The position numbers and the translations under genes are program-made. A stretch of 64,000 nucleotides of DNA from Mycolicibacterium sp. MU0050 (GTDB lineage Bacteria > Actinomycetota > Actinomycetes > Mycobacteriales > Mycobacteriaceae): positions 1,736,001-1,800,000 of the forward strand of contig NZ_OY726395.1 in the NCBI RefSeq assembly GCF_963378085.1. Reading direction: 5' to 3'. The notes beneath the pieces were generated by a model that searched no databases, was not told where the DNA came from, and saw only the letters and a program-made list of their open reading frames with translations. Shown here piece by piece: positions 52,193 to 60,912 of this stretch; position 1 is the stretch's first letter; each line of letters opens with the position of its first letter.

Positions 52193-53497
52193 GTGAGTAC
52201 TCATTGGCAGGACCCGTACAGCGCGCACGACCGCGAGCGCCTGGTCGTCGAGGGCCCGAAGTCCGCCGCGTTGCCCGGCACCAGCGCCGAACGCCGCAGC
52301 GACTTCTCCCGCGACCGCGCCCGCGTGCTGCACTGTGCCGCCCTGCGCCGGCTCGCCGACAAGACCCAGGTGGTGGGTCCCCGCGAGAGCGAGACGCCGC
52401 GCACCCGGCTCACCCACTCGCTGGAGGTGGCCCAGATCGGCCGGGGGATGGCGATCGGCCTGGGCTGCGATCCGGACCTGGTGGACCTGGCCGGGCTGGC
52501 GCACGACATCGGTCACCCGCCGTACGGGCACAACGGTGAGCGCGCCCTGCACGAGATCACCGTCAACGCCGGTGGCTTCGAGGGCAACGCCCAGAACTTC
52601 CGGATCCTGACCCGGCTGGAACCGAAAGTGCTTGATGGTCAGGGCGGTTCGGCCGGTCTGAATCTCACTCGCGCCGCCCTGGACGCGGTCACCAAGTACC
52701 CGTGGGCGCGCGGCGAGAACCGCCGCAAGTTCGGGTTCTACGTCGGCTTCCCGGACGACGACGCGGCGGCGGCCGAATGGGCGCGCAAGGGGGCGCCAGG
52801 GGAGCGGGTGTGCCTCGAGGCGCAGGTGATGGACTGGTCCGACGATGTCGCCTACTCGGTACACGACGTCGAGGACGGCGTCATCTCCGGGCGCATCGAC
52901 CTGCGGGTGCTGGCCGACGACGACGCCGCCGCGGCGCTGGCCGCGCTGGGACGGGAGTCCTTCGGTGCCGACCCCGACGACCTGCTCGCGGCGGCGAAGC
53001 GGCTGTCCGAACTGCCGGTGGTCGAGGCCGTCGGCAAATACGACGGGACGCTGGGGGCCTCCGTCGCGCTCAAGCGGCTGACCAGCGAGCTCGTCGGCCG
53101 CTTCGCCAACGCCGCCATCACCCACACCCGCGAATCCGCGGGCGGCGGACCGTTGGTGCGCTTCGCCGCCGACCTGGCCGTGCCGCCGACGGTGGCCGCC
53201 GAGGTGGCCGTGCTCAAGATCCTGGCGCTGCAGTTCATCATGTCCGACCCCGAGCACCTGCTGATGCAGGCCGAGCAGCGCGACCAGATCAAGGCGGTCG
53301 CCGAATTCCTCTACGCCGGGGCACCGGACACCCTGGACCCGCTGTTCGCGCTGTATTTCGAGCAGGCCGAGGACGACGCCGGCCGGCTGCGGGTGGTCAT
53401 CGACCAGATCGCGTCGTTCACCGAGAGTCGGCTGGAACGGCTGTTCCCGGCCGCCAGCAAGCTGATCCCGGGCCAGCTCGCCGTCGACTTCCCCTAG
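52193..53497 (+). CDS. dgt: Deoxyguanosinetriphosphate triphosphohydrolase-like protein
   Basis: 434-residue HD-domain phosphohydrolase that splits dGTP into deoxyguanosine and triphosphate. HD residues: [16 protein letters not shown] near 75 and [15 protein letters not shown] near 101-115; [16 protein letters not shown] near 215 completes the metal site. GTG 52193 with a -10-like CAGACT about eight bases upstream suggests a leaderless transcript. Upstream of dnaG (161 bp). Confidence 0.93.
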   Translation: MSTHWQDPYSAHDRERLVVEGPKSAALPGTSAERRSDFSRDRARVLHCAALRRLADKTQVVGPRESETPRTRLTHSLEVAQIGRGMAIGLGCDPDLVDLAGLAHDIGHPPYGHNGERALHEITVNAGGFEGNAQNFRILTRLEPKVLDGQGGSAGLNLTRAALDAVTKYPWARGENRRKFGFYVGFPDDDAAAAEWARKGAPGERVCLEAQVMDWSDDVAYSVHDVEDGVISGRIDLRVLADDDAAAALAALGRESFGADPDDLLAAAKRLSELPVVEAVGKYDGTLGASVALKRLTSELVGRFANAAITHTRESAGGGPLVRFAADLAVPPTVAAEVAVLKILALQFIMSDPEHLLMQAEQRDQIKAVAEFLYAGAPDTLDPLFALYFEQAEDDAGRLRVVIDQIASFTESRLERLFPAASKLIPGQLAVDFP

Positions 53498-53658
53498 TCA
53501 CCGCGCCCCAAGTCACCGAGCCCCAAGCCACCGCGAGCGGGCGTGTCTCCGGTCGACACGCCGGACATGTTTCGTGGTCCGCGCACGCTCGCGGCGGGCC
53601 CACGAGCCCGATGACCAGCGGGGTGAGCGCGGCGGCCGGGTCGTCCTACACTGTGGCG

Positions 53659-55560
53659 GTGGCCGGCCGGATTGCAGATCGCGACATCGCGGCCATTCGT
53701 GAACGCATTCGCATCGAGGACGTGGTCGGCGACTACGTGCAGCTGCGCCGCGCCGGCGCCGACTCGATGAAGGGACTGTGCCCGTTCCACGACGAGAAGT
53801 CCCCGTCGTTTCACGTCCGCCCCAACCACGGGCACTTCCACTGCTTCGGCTGCGGGGAGGGCGGCGACGTCTACGCCTTCCTGCAGAAGATCGAGCACGT
53901 CAGTTTCGTCGAGTCCGTCGAACTGCTGGCCGACCGCATCGGCTACACCATCACCTACACCGGGGCGTCGGCCACCAACGTGCAGCGCGACCGTGGCAGC
54001 CGCAGCCGGCTGATCGCCGCCAATGCCGCGGCCGCGGAGTTCTATGCCGCCGCACTGGATTCCCCGGAGGCCGCCCCGGCGCGGGCGTACCTGACCGAAC
54101 GGAACTTCGACGCCGCCACGGCCAAGCACTTCGGCTGCGGGTTCGCACCCTCGGGCTGGGACACGTTGACCAAGCACCTGCTGCGCAAGGGGTTCGAGTT
54201 CAAGGAACTCGAGGCCGCCGGGCTCTCCCGGGAGGGCAAGCGCGGTCCCATGGACCGGTTCCACCGCCGGCTGCTGTGGCCGATCCGCGGCACCAGCGGT
54301 GAGGTGATCGGGTTCGGCGCCCGGCGCATCTTCGACGACGACCCGATGACCGCCAAGTACGTCAACACCCCGGAGACGTTGCTGTACAAAAAGTCTCACG
54401 TGCTGTTCGGGATCGACCTGGCCAAGCGCGACATCGCCAAGGCGCATCAGGCCGTGGTGGTGGAGGGTTACACCGACGTGATGGCCATGCACCTGGCCGG
54501 GGTCACCACCGCGGTGGCGTCCTGCGGGACGGCGTTCGGCGACGACCACCTGTCGATGCTGCGTCGGCTGATGATGGACGACAAGTTCTTTCGCGGTGAG
54601 CTGATCTACGTCTTCGACGGTGACGCCGCCGGTCGCGCCGCGGCGATCAAGGCGTTCGAGGGCGAGCAGAACCTCGCCGGGCAGTCCTACGTGGCCGTCG
54701 CCGCCGACGGCATGGACCCGTGCGATCTGCGGCTGCAGGCCGGCGACGGGGCCCTGCGGGACCTGGTGGCCCGCCGAACGCCGTTGTTCGAGTTCGCGAT
54801 TCGCACCGCGTTGGCCGAGTTCGACCTGGACAGCGCCGAGGGGCGGGTGAGCGCGCTGCGCCGGTGCGTGCCGATGGTCGCGCAGATCAAGGATCCGACG
54901 CTGCGCGACGAGTACGCGCGCCAACTCAGCGGGTGGGTCGGCTGGGACGACGTCGCCCAGGTGATCGCCCGGGTCCGGGAGACCGCCAAGGGCGGCCGCC
55001 GCGGGACCGGCCGGGACACCCGCCGCGCGGCGACCGGCCCGACGACGGCACCCCAAGTGCCGCGCCCGGATCCGCGCGACCCGACGCTGTGGCCGCAGCG
55101 CGAGGCGCTCAAGGCGGCCCTGCAGTATCCGGCGCTGGCCGGACCGATCTTCGACACGCTCAGCGTCGAGAGCTTCACCCACCCGGGCTACGCGGCGGTC
55201 CGCGCGGCGATCGAGGCGGCCGGCGGCACCTCGGGCGGGGTCAGCGGCGGGCAGTGGATCGACCAGGTGCGTCAGCACACCGCCACGCCCGCCGCGGCGG
55301 CGCTGGTCAACGAACTCGGCGTCGAGGCCACCCAGGTCGACGACGACGAGATGCTGCCGCGCTACATCTCCGGGGTGCTGGCCCGCCTGCAGGAGGTGTC
55401 GATCGGCCGGCAGATCGCCGACCTCAAGTCCAAGCTGCAGCGGATGTCACCGGTGGAGCAGGGCGACGAGTACCACGCCCTGTTCGGCGACCTCGTGGCC
55501 ATGGAGGCCTACCGGCGCAGCCTGCTCGAGCAGGCCTCCGGAGATGACCTCACTGCGTGA
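53659..55560 (+). CDS. dnaG: DNA primase
   Basis: 633 residues. Zinc-binding domain with CPFHDEKSPSFHVRP and HCFGCGEGGD (Cys40, His43, Cys61, Cys64 approximately), TOPRIM catalytic domain with VVVEGYTDVMA near 270 and FDGDAAGR near 320, and a C-terminal DnaB-binding domain. GTG 53659 matches the family N-terminus; -10-like TACACT (53647-53652) lies six bases upstream, so the message is probably leaderless. An upstream GTG at 53653 overlaps that box. Confidence 0.96.
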   Translation: MAGRIADRDIAAIRERIRIEDVVGDYVQLRRAGADSMKGLCPFHDEKSPSFHVRPNHGHFHCFGCGEGGDVYAFLQKIEHVSFVESVELLADRIGYTITYTGASATNVQRDRGSRSRLIAANAAAAEFYAAALDSPEAAPARAYLTERNFDAATAKHFGCGFAPSGWDTLTKHLLRKGFEFKELEAAGLSREGKRGPMDRFHRRLLWPIRGTSGEVIGFGARRIFDDDPMTAKYVNTPETLLYKKSHVLFGIDLAKRDIAKAHQAVVVEGYTDVMAMHLAGVTTAVASCGTAFGDDHLSMLRRLMMDDKFFRGELIYVFDGDAAGRAAAIKAFEGEQNLAGQSYVAVAADGMDPCDLRLQAGDGALRDLVARRTPLFEFAIRTALAEFDLDSAEGRVSALRRCVPMVAQIKDPTLRDEYARQLSGWVGWDDVAQVIARVRETAKGGRRGTGRDTRRAATGPTTAPQVPRPDPRDPTLWPQREALKAALQYPALAGPIFDTLSVESFTHPGYAAVRAAIEAAGGTSGGVSGGQWIDQVRQHTATPAAAALVNELGVEATQVDDDEMLPRYISGVLARLQEVSIGRQIADLKSKLQRMSPVEQGDEYHALFGDLVAMEAYRRSLLEQASGDDLTA

Positions 55561-55614
55561 GCCGCGCCCAGCGGTTACGCTTGCCCTGCTGTCGGACGAG
55601 CGAAGGATTGTGAG

Positions 55615-55881
55615 ATGGCACGCACCAGGCAACTCGTTGCCGGATTCGCGATCGCGGGCGCCGCCGTCGCCGCGCCCGTGTTCGCTGCGCTGAGCGCCCC
55701 GTCCGCCCAGGTCACCGACGCCGCTCCGGCCTGCCTGGCCTGGCTGGGCAGCATGAACGACGGCAAGTGCATCTCGTGGTCGATGGGCAGCGCGGTCGAT
55801 TCCTCGCTCAACGGCGTCCCGATCACCGTCAACGGCCCCGTCCCCGACGGCAACAGCGTCGGACCCAGGACCGGCCGATGA
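55615..55881 (+). CDS. Small secreted protein A
   Basis: 88 residues; signal peptide (VAGFAIAGAAVAAPVFAALSA) and a short mature region with CLAWLGSMNDGKCISWS, two cysteines 11 residues apart. No recognisable enzymatic motif; resembles short secreted proteins of unknown function found in mycobacteria. Its stop overlaps the next ATG (ATGA), so the pair is cotranslated. Confidence 0.75.
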   Translation: MARTRQLVAGFAIAGAAVAAPVFAALSAPSAQVTDAAPACLAWLGSMNDGKCISWSMGSAVDSSLNGVPITVNGPVPDGNSVGPRTGR

Positions 55882-56117
55882 ACCTGCGACGCCTCGTGGT
55901 CGGCGCGGCGCTGGGGCTGCTGGCCGCCGGCGCGGCCGTCGGCGTCCCGGCGGCGCACGCCCAGCCGGGCCACTGTGTGTCGTGGCTGGGCGCCCGCGAC
56001 ACCGGTCAGTGCATCAGCGAGTCGAACGGCGGCCTGCCGCAGGTCGGCTTCAACGGCTGGGGCGTCGAGACCGGACCGCTGCTGCCGGGCCGCTCCATCG
56101 ACATCCCGCTGGGTTAG
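55878..56117 (+). CDS. Small secreted protein B (paralogue of A)
   Basis: 79 residues; signal peptide to about 28 (AHA-Q) and mature part CVSWLGARDTGQCISES, clearly related to protein A: both share the pattern Cys-x2-Trp-Leu-Gly-x5-Gly-x-Cys-Ile-Ser. Function unknown. The two probably arose by tandem duplication. Confidence 0.72.
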   Translation: MNLRRLVVGAALGLLAAGAAVGVPAAHAQPGHCVSWLGARDTGQCISESNGGLPQVGFNGWGVETGPLLPGRSIDIPLG

Positions 56118-56125
56118 AGAACCCT

Positions 56126-56413
56126 TTACCCGCGCGGATCCGGTTCGATCACCGTGGTCTGACTGTCGATCTCGGTCAGCTTCACCAACGACGGGTCGGG
56201 GGAGACCCGCTCGGCGATCTTGCGCCGTCCCGCATCGATGACGGACTTGGTGGCCGGATGGGCCGTGACGGCCCGGTAGGTCCCGACGATCTGCTCGTAG
56301 CGTTTCCGGCCGGCCTTGGCGCCCAGCACATAGCCGACTCCGAGGACGGTCAGAACACCTAACAACGCGGGCCTCCAAGAACACGATGGACGGACCTCAC
56401 CATCCTGCCTCAT
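56126..56413 (-). CDS. Small YtxH-like membrane-anchored protein
   Basis: 95 residues. One hydrophobic segment (LLGVLTVLGVGYVLGAKAGR) followed by a basic/helical tail (RKRYEQIVGTYRAV). The arrangement GYVLGAKAGRxRYEQI is typical of short mycobacterial membrane proteins of the YtxH kind. ATG 56413 is the first start; the family start may be farther downstream. Function unknown. Confidence 0.7.
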   Translation of the reverse strand: MRQDGEVRPSCSWRPALLGVLTVLGVGYVLGAKAGRKRYEQIVGTYRAVTAHPATKSVIDAGRRKIAERVSPDPSLVKLTEIDSQTTVIEPDPRG

Positions 56414-56521
56414 GATCGCCGCGGCCGCCGATCGGTCTCCGCGACCGGGCCTCGGCGACCCGCGTCACCAGCACGATTCTTGCGCTCGGTAACCTGTGCG
56501 CTAGAGTCTTGCTTCGGTCAA

Positions 56522-56593
56522 TCCCCTGTAGCTCAACGGCAGAGCACCCGACTGTTAATCGGGCGGTTGATGGTTCGAATCCATCCGGGGGAG
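56522..56593 (+). tRNA. tRNA-Asn (anticodon GTT)
   Basis: 72 nt cloverleaf. Acceptor TCCCCTG pairs with CGGGGGA; D-arm GCTC...GAGC; anticodon stem CCCGA/TCGGG around the loop CTGTTAA (anticodon GTT); T-arm ATGG-TTCGAAT-CCAT. The CCA end is not encoded. Position next to dnaG and the membrane-protein gene matches asnT in M. tuberculosis. Confidence 0.95.
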
Positions 56594-56610
56594 CTTCTCT
56601 TCTCAAGCTC
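56591..56610 (+). terminator. Hairpin after tRNA-Asn
   Basis: GAGCTT (56591-56596) and AAGCTC (56605-56610), perfect 6-bp arms around an 8-nt loop. It overlaps the tRNA 3' end by three bases and the convergent acyl-CoA oxidase stop; may serve as terminator or processing signal. Confidence 0.35.
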
Positions 56611-58534
56611 CGTCCGTCTCGGCGAGCTTCTCCGGGTGCAGCATCTCCGCGTACCGGCACTGTTCCGGAATCCCGAACCCGTCGACCAGTAGTTCGGCGT
56701 AGGGCCGCAGCCGACGACAGCGGTCGTTGATGCCGCGGGTGACGGCCTTGGCGCGCTCGGTGGACAGGAACCGGTGCTCGATCCACCAGGCCTTGTCGTT
56801 GTCGATGACGGTCAGCGCGTAGAGGTCGCAGACCATACCCAGGATCTCGCGGGCCTCGTCGTCCTCACAGGAGTCGATACCGGCGACGAACGCCTCCATG
56901 ATCACGCGGTCGATGTGGGCCTGCGCCGCGTGCAGCACGTGGTCCTGCACGGCGTTGAATGCGTCGAACGCCGACATCTCCCTGGACTTGCCCTGCAGCC
57001 GACGCGCCACCGAGGCCAGCATGTATTCCTCGCGGTCTTCGAACATCTGGATCTGGGTGCCGCGGTTGAACAGGCTGCCCTCCTCCTCGTTGTCCTGCCG
57101 GGTGTCGAGGATGGTCTGGATGATGGTTTCGGCCGCGGTGCGCTTGAGGACGCGCTCCCCGGCGTAGTTGGCGGCGAAGCGGACCCACTCCACCGGGCTC
57201 ATGCCCTTGATGTCGTCGGCGTAGGCGGTCAGTAGCTGCTTGGCCACCAGCTGGGTGAGCACGTGGTTGTCGCCCTCGAAGGTGGTGAACACGTCCGTGT
57301 CGGCCTTCAGGGCGATCAACCGGTTCTCGGCCATGTAGCCGGCGCCGCCGCACGCCTCGCGCGCCTCCTGGATGGCGCGGGTGGCGTGCCAGGTGTTGGC
57401 GGCCTTCAGCCCCGCGGCCCGCGATTCCAGCTCGCGTTGCTCCTCCGGGTCGGGGTCGTCGGCGATCTGCAGTTCGTGGCACCTGGCCACCAGCTCGTTC
57501 TGCGCGAACTGCAGCGCGTAGGACTCCGCGATCAACGGCAGCAGCCGACGCTGGTGCACCAGGTAGTCCATGATGACGACCTCTTCGCCGGTGTCCGGGT
57601 CGTCGAACTGCTTGCGCTGCAGGCCATACCGGGTGGCGATGTCCAGCGCCACCCGGGCGGCCGCCGCCGCGCTGCCGCCCACGGTGACGCGTCCGCGGAT
57701 CAGTGTCCCCAGCATCGTGAAGAATCGGCGGCCGGTGCTCTCGATGGGCGAGCTGTAGGTGCCGTCGGGGGAGACGTCGGCGTACTTGTTCAGCAGGTTC
57801 TCCCGCGGCACCCGGACCTGGTCGAACACGATCCGGCCGTTGTCCACGCCGGGCAGCCCACCCTTGTAGTGGCAGTCCGAGGTGGTGATGCCCGGCAGGT
57901 CGTTGCCGTCGTCGTCCCGGATCGGCACGATGAAGCAGTGCACCCCGTGGCCCTCGCCGTCCGGAGTGATCAGCTGCGCGAAAACCGCTGCGACGCGCGC
58001 GGTCTCGGCGGCACCGCCGATGTAGTCCTTGCGCGCGGTGGGGGTGGGGGAATGGATGACGAACTCTTCGGTGGCCGGATCGTAGGTGGCGGTGGTCTCC
58101 AGGGACTGCACATCGGAGCCGTGGCCGGTCTCGGTCATCGCAAAGCAGCCGAGCAGTTCCAGGTTGATGGTCTTCTTGACGTAGGCCTCGTGGTGTCGCT
58201 CGGTGCCCAGGTTCTCGATGGCGCCGCCGAACAACCCCCACTGCACGCCGGCCTTGACCATCAACGACAGGTCACTCATGGCCAGCATCTCGATCTGGGT
58301 GACGGCGGCGCCCACGTCGCCGTTGCCGCCGTGCTCCTTCTTGAAGCCGTCCTCGGCGGCACCGGCGGCCGCCATGATCTTGAGCTGCTCGGCGACCTTG
58401 GTCCGCGCGATCACCGTGTTGGGCGTGTAGTGCGGCCGGAAGACGTCGGTGGACAGTTCCGCGCGCATCCGGTTCTTCACGTCGCGCCACCGGCCGTCGA
58501 GGGTGTTCTGCAGATGCTCCGCGGTTGTCGTCAT
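56603..58534 (-). CDS. Acyl-CoA oxidase/dehydrogenase family flavoprotein (long form)
   Basis: 643 residues, longer than the roughly 390-residue acyl-CoA dehydrogenases and close to peroxisomal-type acyl-CoA oxidases. Motifs: CFAMTETGHGSDVQ near 130 (FAD/substrate region), GTLIRGRVTVGGSAAAAARVA near 270, EACGGAGYMAENRL near 390 and FEGDNHVLTQ near 412. Beta-oxidation or related FAD-dependent alpha,beta-dehydrogenation; substrate unknown. ATG 58534 begins the conserved N-terminus; the frame extends 16 codons farther without similarity. Confidence 0.88.
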   Translation of the reverse strand: MTTTAEHLQNTLDGRWRDVKNRMRAELSTDVFRPHYTPNTVIARTKVAEQLKIMAAAGAAEDGFKKEHGGNGDVGAAVTQIEMLAMSDLSLMVKAGVQWGLFGGAIENLGTERHHEAYVKKTINLELLGCFAMTETGHGSDVQSLETTATYDPATEEFVIHSPTPTARKDYIGGAAETARVAAVFAQLITPDGEGHGVHCFIVPIRDDDGNDLPGITTSDCHYKGGLPGVDNGRIVFDQVRVPRENLLNKYADVSPDGTYSSPIESTGRRFFTMLGTLIRGRVTVGGSAAAAARVALDIATRYGLQRKQFDDPDTGEEVVIMDYLVHQRRLLPLIAESYALQFAQNELVARCHELQIADDPDPEEQRELESRAAGLKAANTWHATRAIQEAREACGGAGYMAENRLIALKADTDVFTTFEGDNHVLTQLVAKQLLTAYADDIKGMSPVEWVRFAANYAGERVLKRTAAETIIQTILDTRQDNEEEGSLFNRGTQIQMFEDREEYMLASVARRLQGKSREMSAFDAFNAVQDHVLHAAQAHIDRVIMEAFVAGIDSCEDDEAREILGMVCDLYALTVIDNDKAWWIEHRFLSTERAKAVTRGINDRCRRLRPYAELLVDGFGIPEQCRYAEMLHPEKLAETDGA

Positions 58535-58629
58535 GATTCGACCGTAGCCTTTGGGCGACGACAGCAAACGTGTCTCGGCCAACGCAGGTAGACCTTAGTT
58601 GGCTGCGGTCACAACGCTGGCGTTGAATC

Positions 58630-59340
58630 GTGGGCATGCCCAGGCGGTTACCTCACGACTTCGATCACACCCACCCGGACGTGACCGGCGGCTGGTTGCG
58701 GGCCGCGACGTTCGGGGCCATGGACGGACTGGTCAGCAACACCGCGCTGATCGCGGGGGTGGCCGCCGGAGCCGGCGCCAGTGCCGTGGTGCTCGCCGGG
58801 GTCGCGGGTCTGCTGGCCGGCGCATTCTCGATGGCGCTGGGTGAATACACGTCGGTGACCACCGCCAACGAGCAGATCGACGCGGAGGTGCGCGTCGAGA
58901 AGCGGGCGTTCAAGCTGTACCCGGAGGCCGAGGAGCGGGAGATGACCGTCGCCTTCCAGCAGATGGGTCTGTCGGCGGAAACCGCGCAGCGCGCCGCCGA
59001 GGAACTGCACCGCGACAAGCAGCAGGCGCTGCGGGTCCACCTGGTCACCGAGCTCGGCGTCGACCCGACGGAAAAACCGTCGCCCAAGGTGGCGGCGGCC
59101 TCGTCGTTCCTGATGTTCTGCATCGGCGCGATCATCCCGCTGATCCCGTACCTGCTGGGCTACGAGTCGTTGACGGCGGGCCTGCTGTGCGGCGGCGCCG
59201 GGTTGATCATCGCCGGTGCGGCGGCGGCGCACTTCACCAAGCAGCCGCTGTGGTTCGGCGGCGCGCGCCAGCTGCTGTTCGGCGCGATCGCCATCGGCGC
59301 CACCTACGTGGTCGGGCTGCTCGTCGGTCAGGTCGTTTGA
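58630..59340 (+). CDS. VIT1/CCC1-family iron/manganese transporter
   Basis: 236 residues. Five hydrophobic segments; the first two (FGAMDGLVSNTALIAGVA and SMALGEYTSVTTANEQ) hold the conserved GxxDGxxxxxxxxxG and MAxGEY motifs of vacuolar iron transporters. The region between contains the metal-binding Glu-rich helices. Likely moves Fe/Mn across the membrane; direction unproven. Start GTG 58630 or ATG 58636. No IdeR-like box was seen upstream. Confidence 0.87.
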   Translation: MGMPRRLPHDFDHTHPDVTGGWLRAATFGAMDGLVSNTALIAGVAAGAGASAVVLAGVAGLLAGAFSMALGEYTSVTTANEQIDAEVRVEKRAFKLYPEAEEREMTVAFQQMGLSAETAQRAAEELHRDKQQALRVHLVTELGVDPTEKPSPKVAAASSFLMFCIGAIIPLIPYLLGYESLTAGLLCGGAGLIIAGAAAAHFTKQPLWFGGARQLLFGAIAIGATYVVGLLVGQVV

Positions 59341-60363
59341 GTGTTGCGGGCGCTGCTGGTCGTCGCCGCGGCCGCGGTGGCCTGCGCACCGGCGGCGAGC
59401 CTCGAGGAGTTGCGCTACCACGACCAGGTGACGGTCGCGCACGGCGAAATGTTCGAGGGCACCACGATCGGTGGCCTCTCGGCGATCAGCTATCACCCGG
59501 GTGAAGACCGCTACTACGTCCTCAGCGACGACAAGGCGCAGCACGGGCCGGTGCGGTTCTACACCGTCGAGATGCCTTTGCGCGACAACACGATCGATGA
59601 GCTCCGCTTCACCGGCATGCACCCGCTGGCCGGGGCCGGCGACGCCGACGCCGAGGGTTTGGCCGTCGATCCGGCGCGCGGCCGGCTGTACTGGTCCACC
59701 GAGGGCGGCCGGCCCGACGGCGACGGCACGCCCGTCACGCAACCCTGGCTGCGGATCGCCGGACTCGACGGCAGCGCGGTCGGCGAGTTCGAGCTGCCGG
59801 CGAACTTCGTGGTGTCGCCCGACGCGAGCCGGGGAATCCGCGCCAACAACGGGCTGGAGGGGCTGGCCCTGACCCCCGACGGCGCAGCGCTGTTCGCCGG
59901 GCTGGAGGAACCGCTGTATGAGGACCCGCCCGCGCTGACCCGTATCACCGAGTTCGACGTCGAGTCCCGAAAGCCGCTGGGGCAGTATGCCTATCGCCTG
60001 GAGCCCGCCCCGGCCGGGCGCTCCAACGGACTGGCGGGCATGGTGGCGTTGTCGGACACTGCGTTCCTGGTGATCGAACGTGCCGGCGGGCCGGGCCCGA
60101 CGATCCGGCTGTTCCGTGCCGAAATCGGTGCCGCGACGGACACGTTGGCCATGGACGTGCTGCCGGACGATCTCGTGCCGATGGCCAAGACCCTGGTGGC
60201 GGACCTGAGCGCGGCCGGTGGCCCGGTGCCGCTGGACAACATCGAGGGCATCACCCTGGGGCCGGCGGACTCGGTGGTGCTGGTCAGCGACGACAACTTC
60301 AACCCCGCGCAGGTGACGCAGTTCCTGCTGTACTCCGGTCTGCGTCGAGAAGACGCCGGGTGA
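59341..60363 (+). CDS. Secreted phytase-like esterase/beta-propeller protein
   Basis: 340 residues. Signal peptide (LLVVAAAAVACAPAAS) and a beta-propeller fold of the 'esterase-like activity of phytase' family: LSAISYHPGEDRYYVLSDD, ADAEGLAVDPARGRLYWSTEGG, NNGLEGLALTPDGAALFAGLEEP and LDNIEGITLGP. Enzymatic role not shown. GTG immediately follows the stop of the transporter gene, so the two are probably cotranscribed. Confidence 0.85.
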   Translation: MLRALLVVAAAAVACAPAASLEELRYHDQVTVAHGEMFEGTTIGGLSAISYHPGEDRYYVLSDDKAQHGPVRFYTVEMPLRDNTIDELRFTGMHPLAGAGDADAEGLAVDPARGRLYWSTEGGRPDGDGTPVTQPWLRIAGLDGSAVGEFELPANFVVSPDASRGIRANNGLEGLALTPDGAALFAGLEEPLYEDPPALTRITEFDVESRKPLGQYAYRLEPAPAGRSNGLAGMVALSDTAFLVIERAGGPGPTIRLFRAEIGAATDTLAMDVLPDDLVPMAKTLVADLSAAGGPVPLDNIEGITLGPADSVVLVSDDNFNPAQVTQFLLYSGLRREDAG

Positions 60364-60384
60364 CGCCCCGTCCTGCGGAAACGG

Positions 60385-60834
60385 CTATTTCTCGGCGCCG
60401 GCATCGTCAGCGGCGGCCTCGAGCAGGCGGCGGAACACCCCGACGGCCGCCTCGAGCACCTCGCGGTCGGCCTCGTCGAGCGCCGCGAGCAGCGGGTCGA
60501 CCACCGCGGCGCGGTCGACGCGAACCTGCTGCAGGGTGCGAACACCCTTGTCGGTGATGCGGATGAGCACCGCGCGGGCATCGGAGGGGTCCTGCGTGCG
60601 GGTGGCCAGTCCGGCTTGTTCGAGCCGACGGACCTGGGTGGTCATCGTCGGTTGCGAGCAGTTGTCGCGGTGGGCGAGGTCCGAGATGCGGGCCTGACCC
60701 GATTCCTCGATCATGGACAGCAGGCGGGCCTGCGCCCACGGGAGCGGGGGTCGACTGCGCTGGGTGGCCAGGCGGTTGAACCGGGCCACGACGGCCAGTA
60801 GTTCCACCCCGAGCTCGCTGGTTGCCGGCGACAT
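60385..60834 (-). CDS. MarR-family transcriptional regulator
   Basis: 149 residues. Winged helix (ARISDLAHRDNCSQPTMTTQVRRLEQAGL, RTQDPSDARAVLIRITDKG) flanked by dimerisation helices. Divergent from the ECF transporter operon with a symmetric operator between them; likely represses itself and that operon until a ligand binds. Its ligand is unknown. The pairing matches Rv2327 in M. tuberculosis. Confidence 0.92.
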   Translation of the reverse strand: MSPATSELGVELLAVVARFNRLATQRSRPPLPWAQARLLSMIEESGQARISDLAHRDNCSQPTMTTQVRRLEQAGLATRTQDPSDARAVLIRITDKGVRTLQQVRVDRAAVVDPLLAALDEADREVLEAAVGVFRRLLEAAADDAGAEK

Positions 60835-60843
60835 GCCCCCACG

Positions 60844-60864
60844 TTAAATAGGGTTGCTATGTAA
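60844..60864. promoter_or_regulatory. MarR-type operator (marR / ECF transporter)
   Basis: TTAAATAG - GGTTG - CTATGTAA: inverted repeat with 7 of 8 matching bases, 9 bp upstream of the marR start and 49 bp before the transporter ATG. The motif TTACATAG-N-CTATGTAA is a usual MarR operator shape. Confidence 0.65.
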
Positions 60865-60912
60865 ATCAACCCGATTCCGGGCGCAGCGCCGTGGCCCTGG
60901 CAGAATCGTGAA

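Noticed and set aside
58535..58629. IdeR box before the VIT1-family gene
   Set aside because: CTTAGTTGGCT shares a few bases with the consensus but fails in most other positions.
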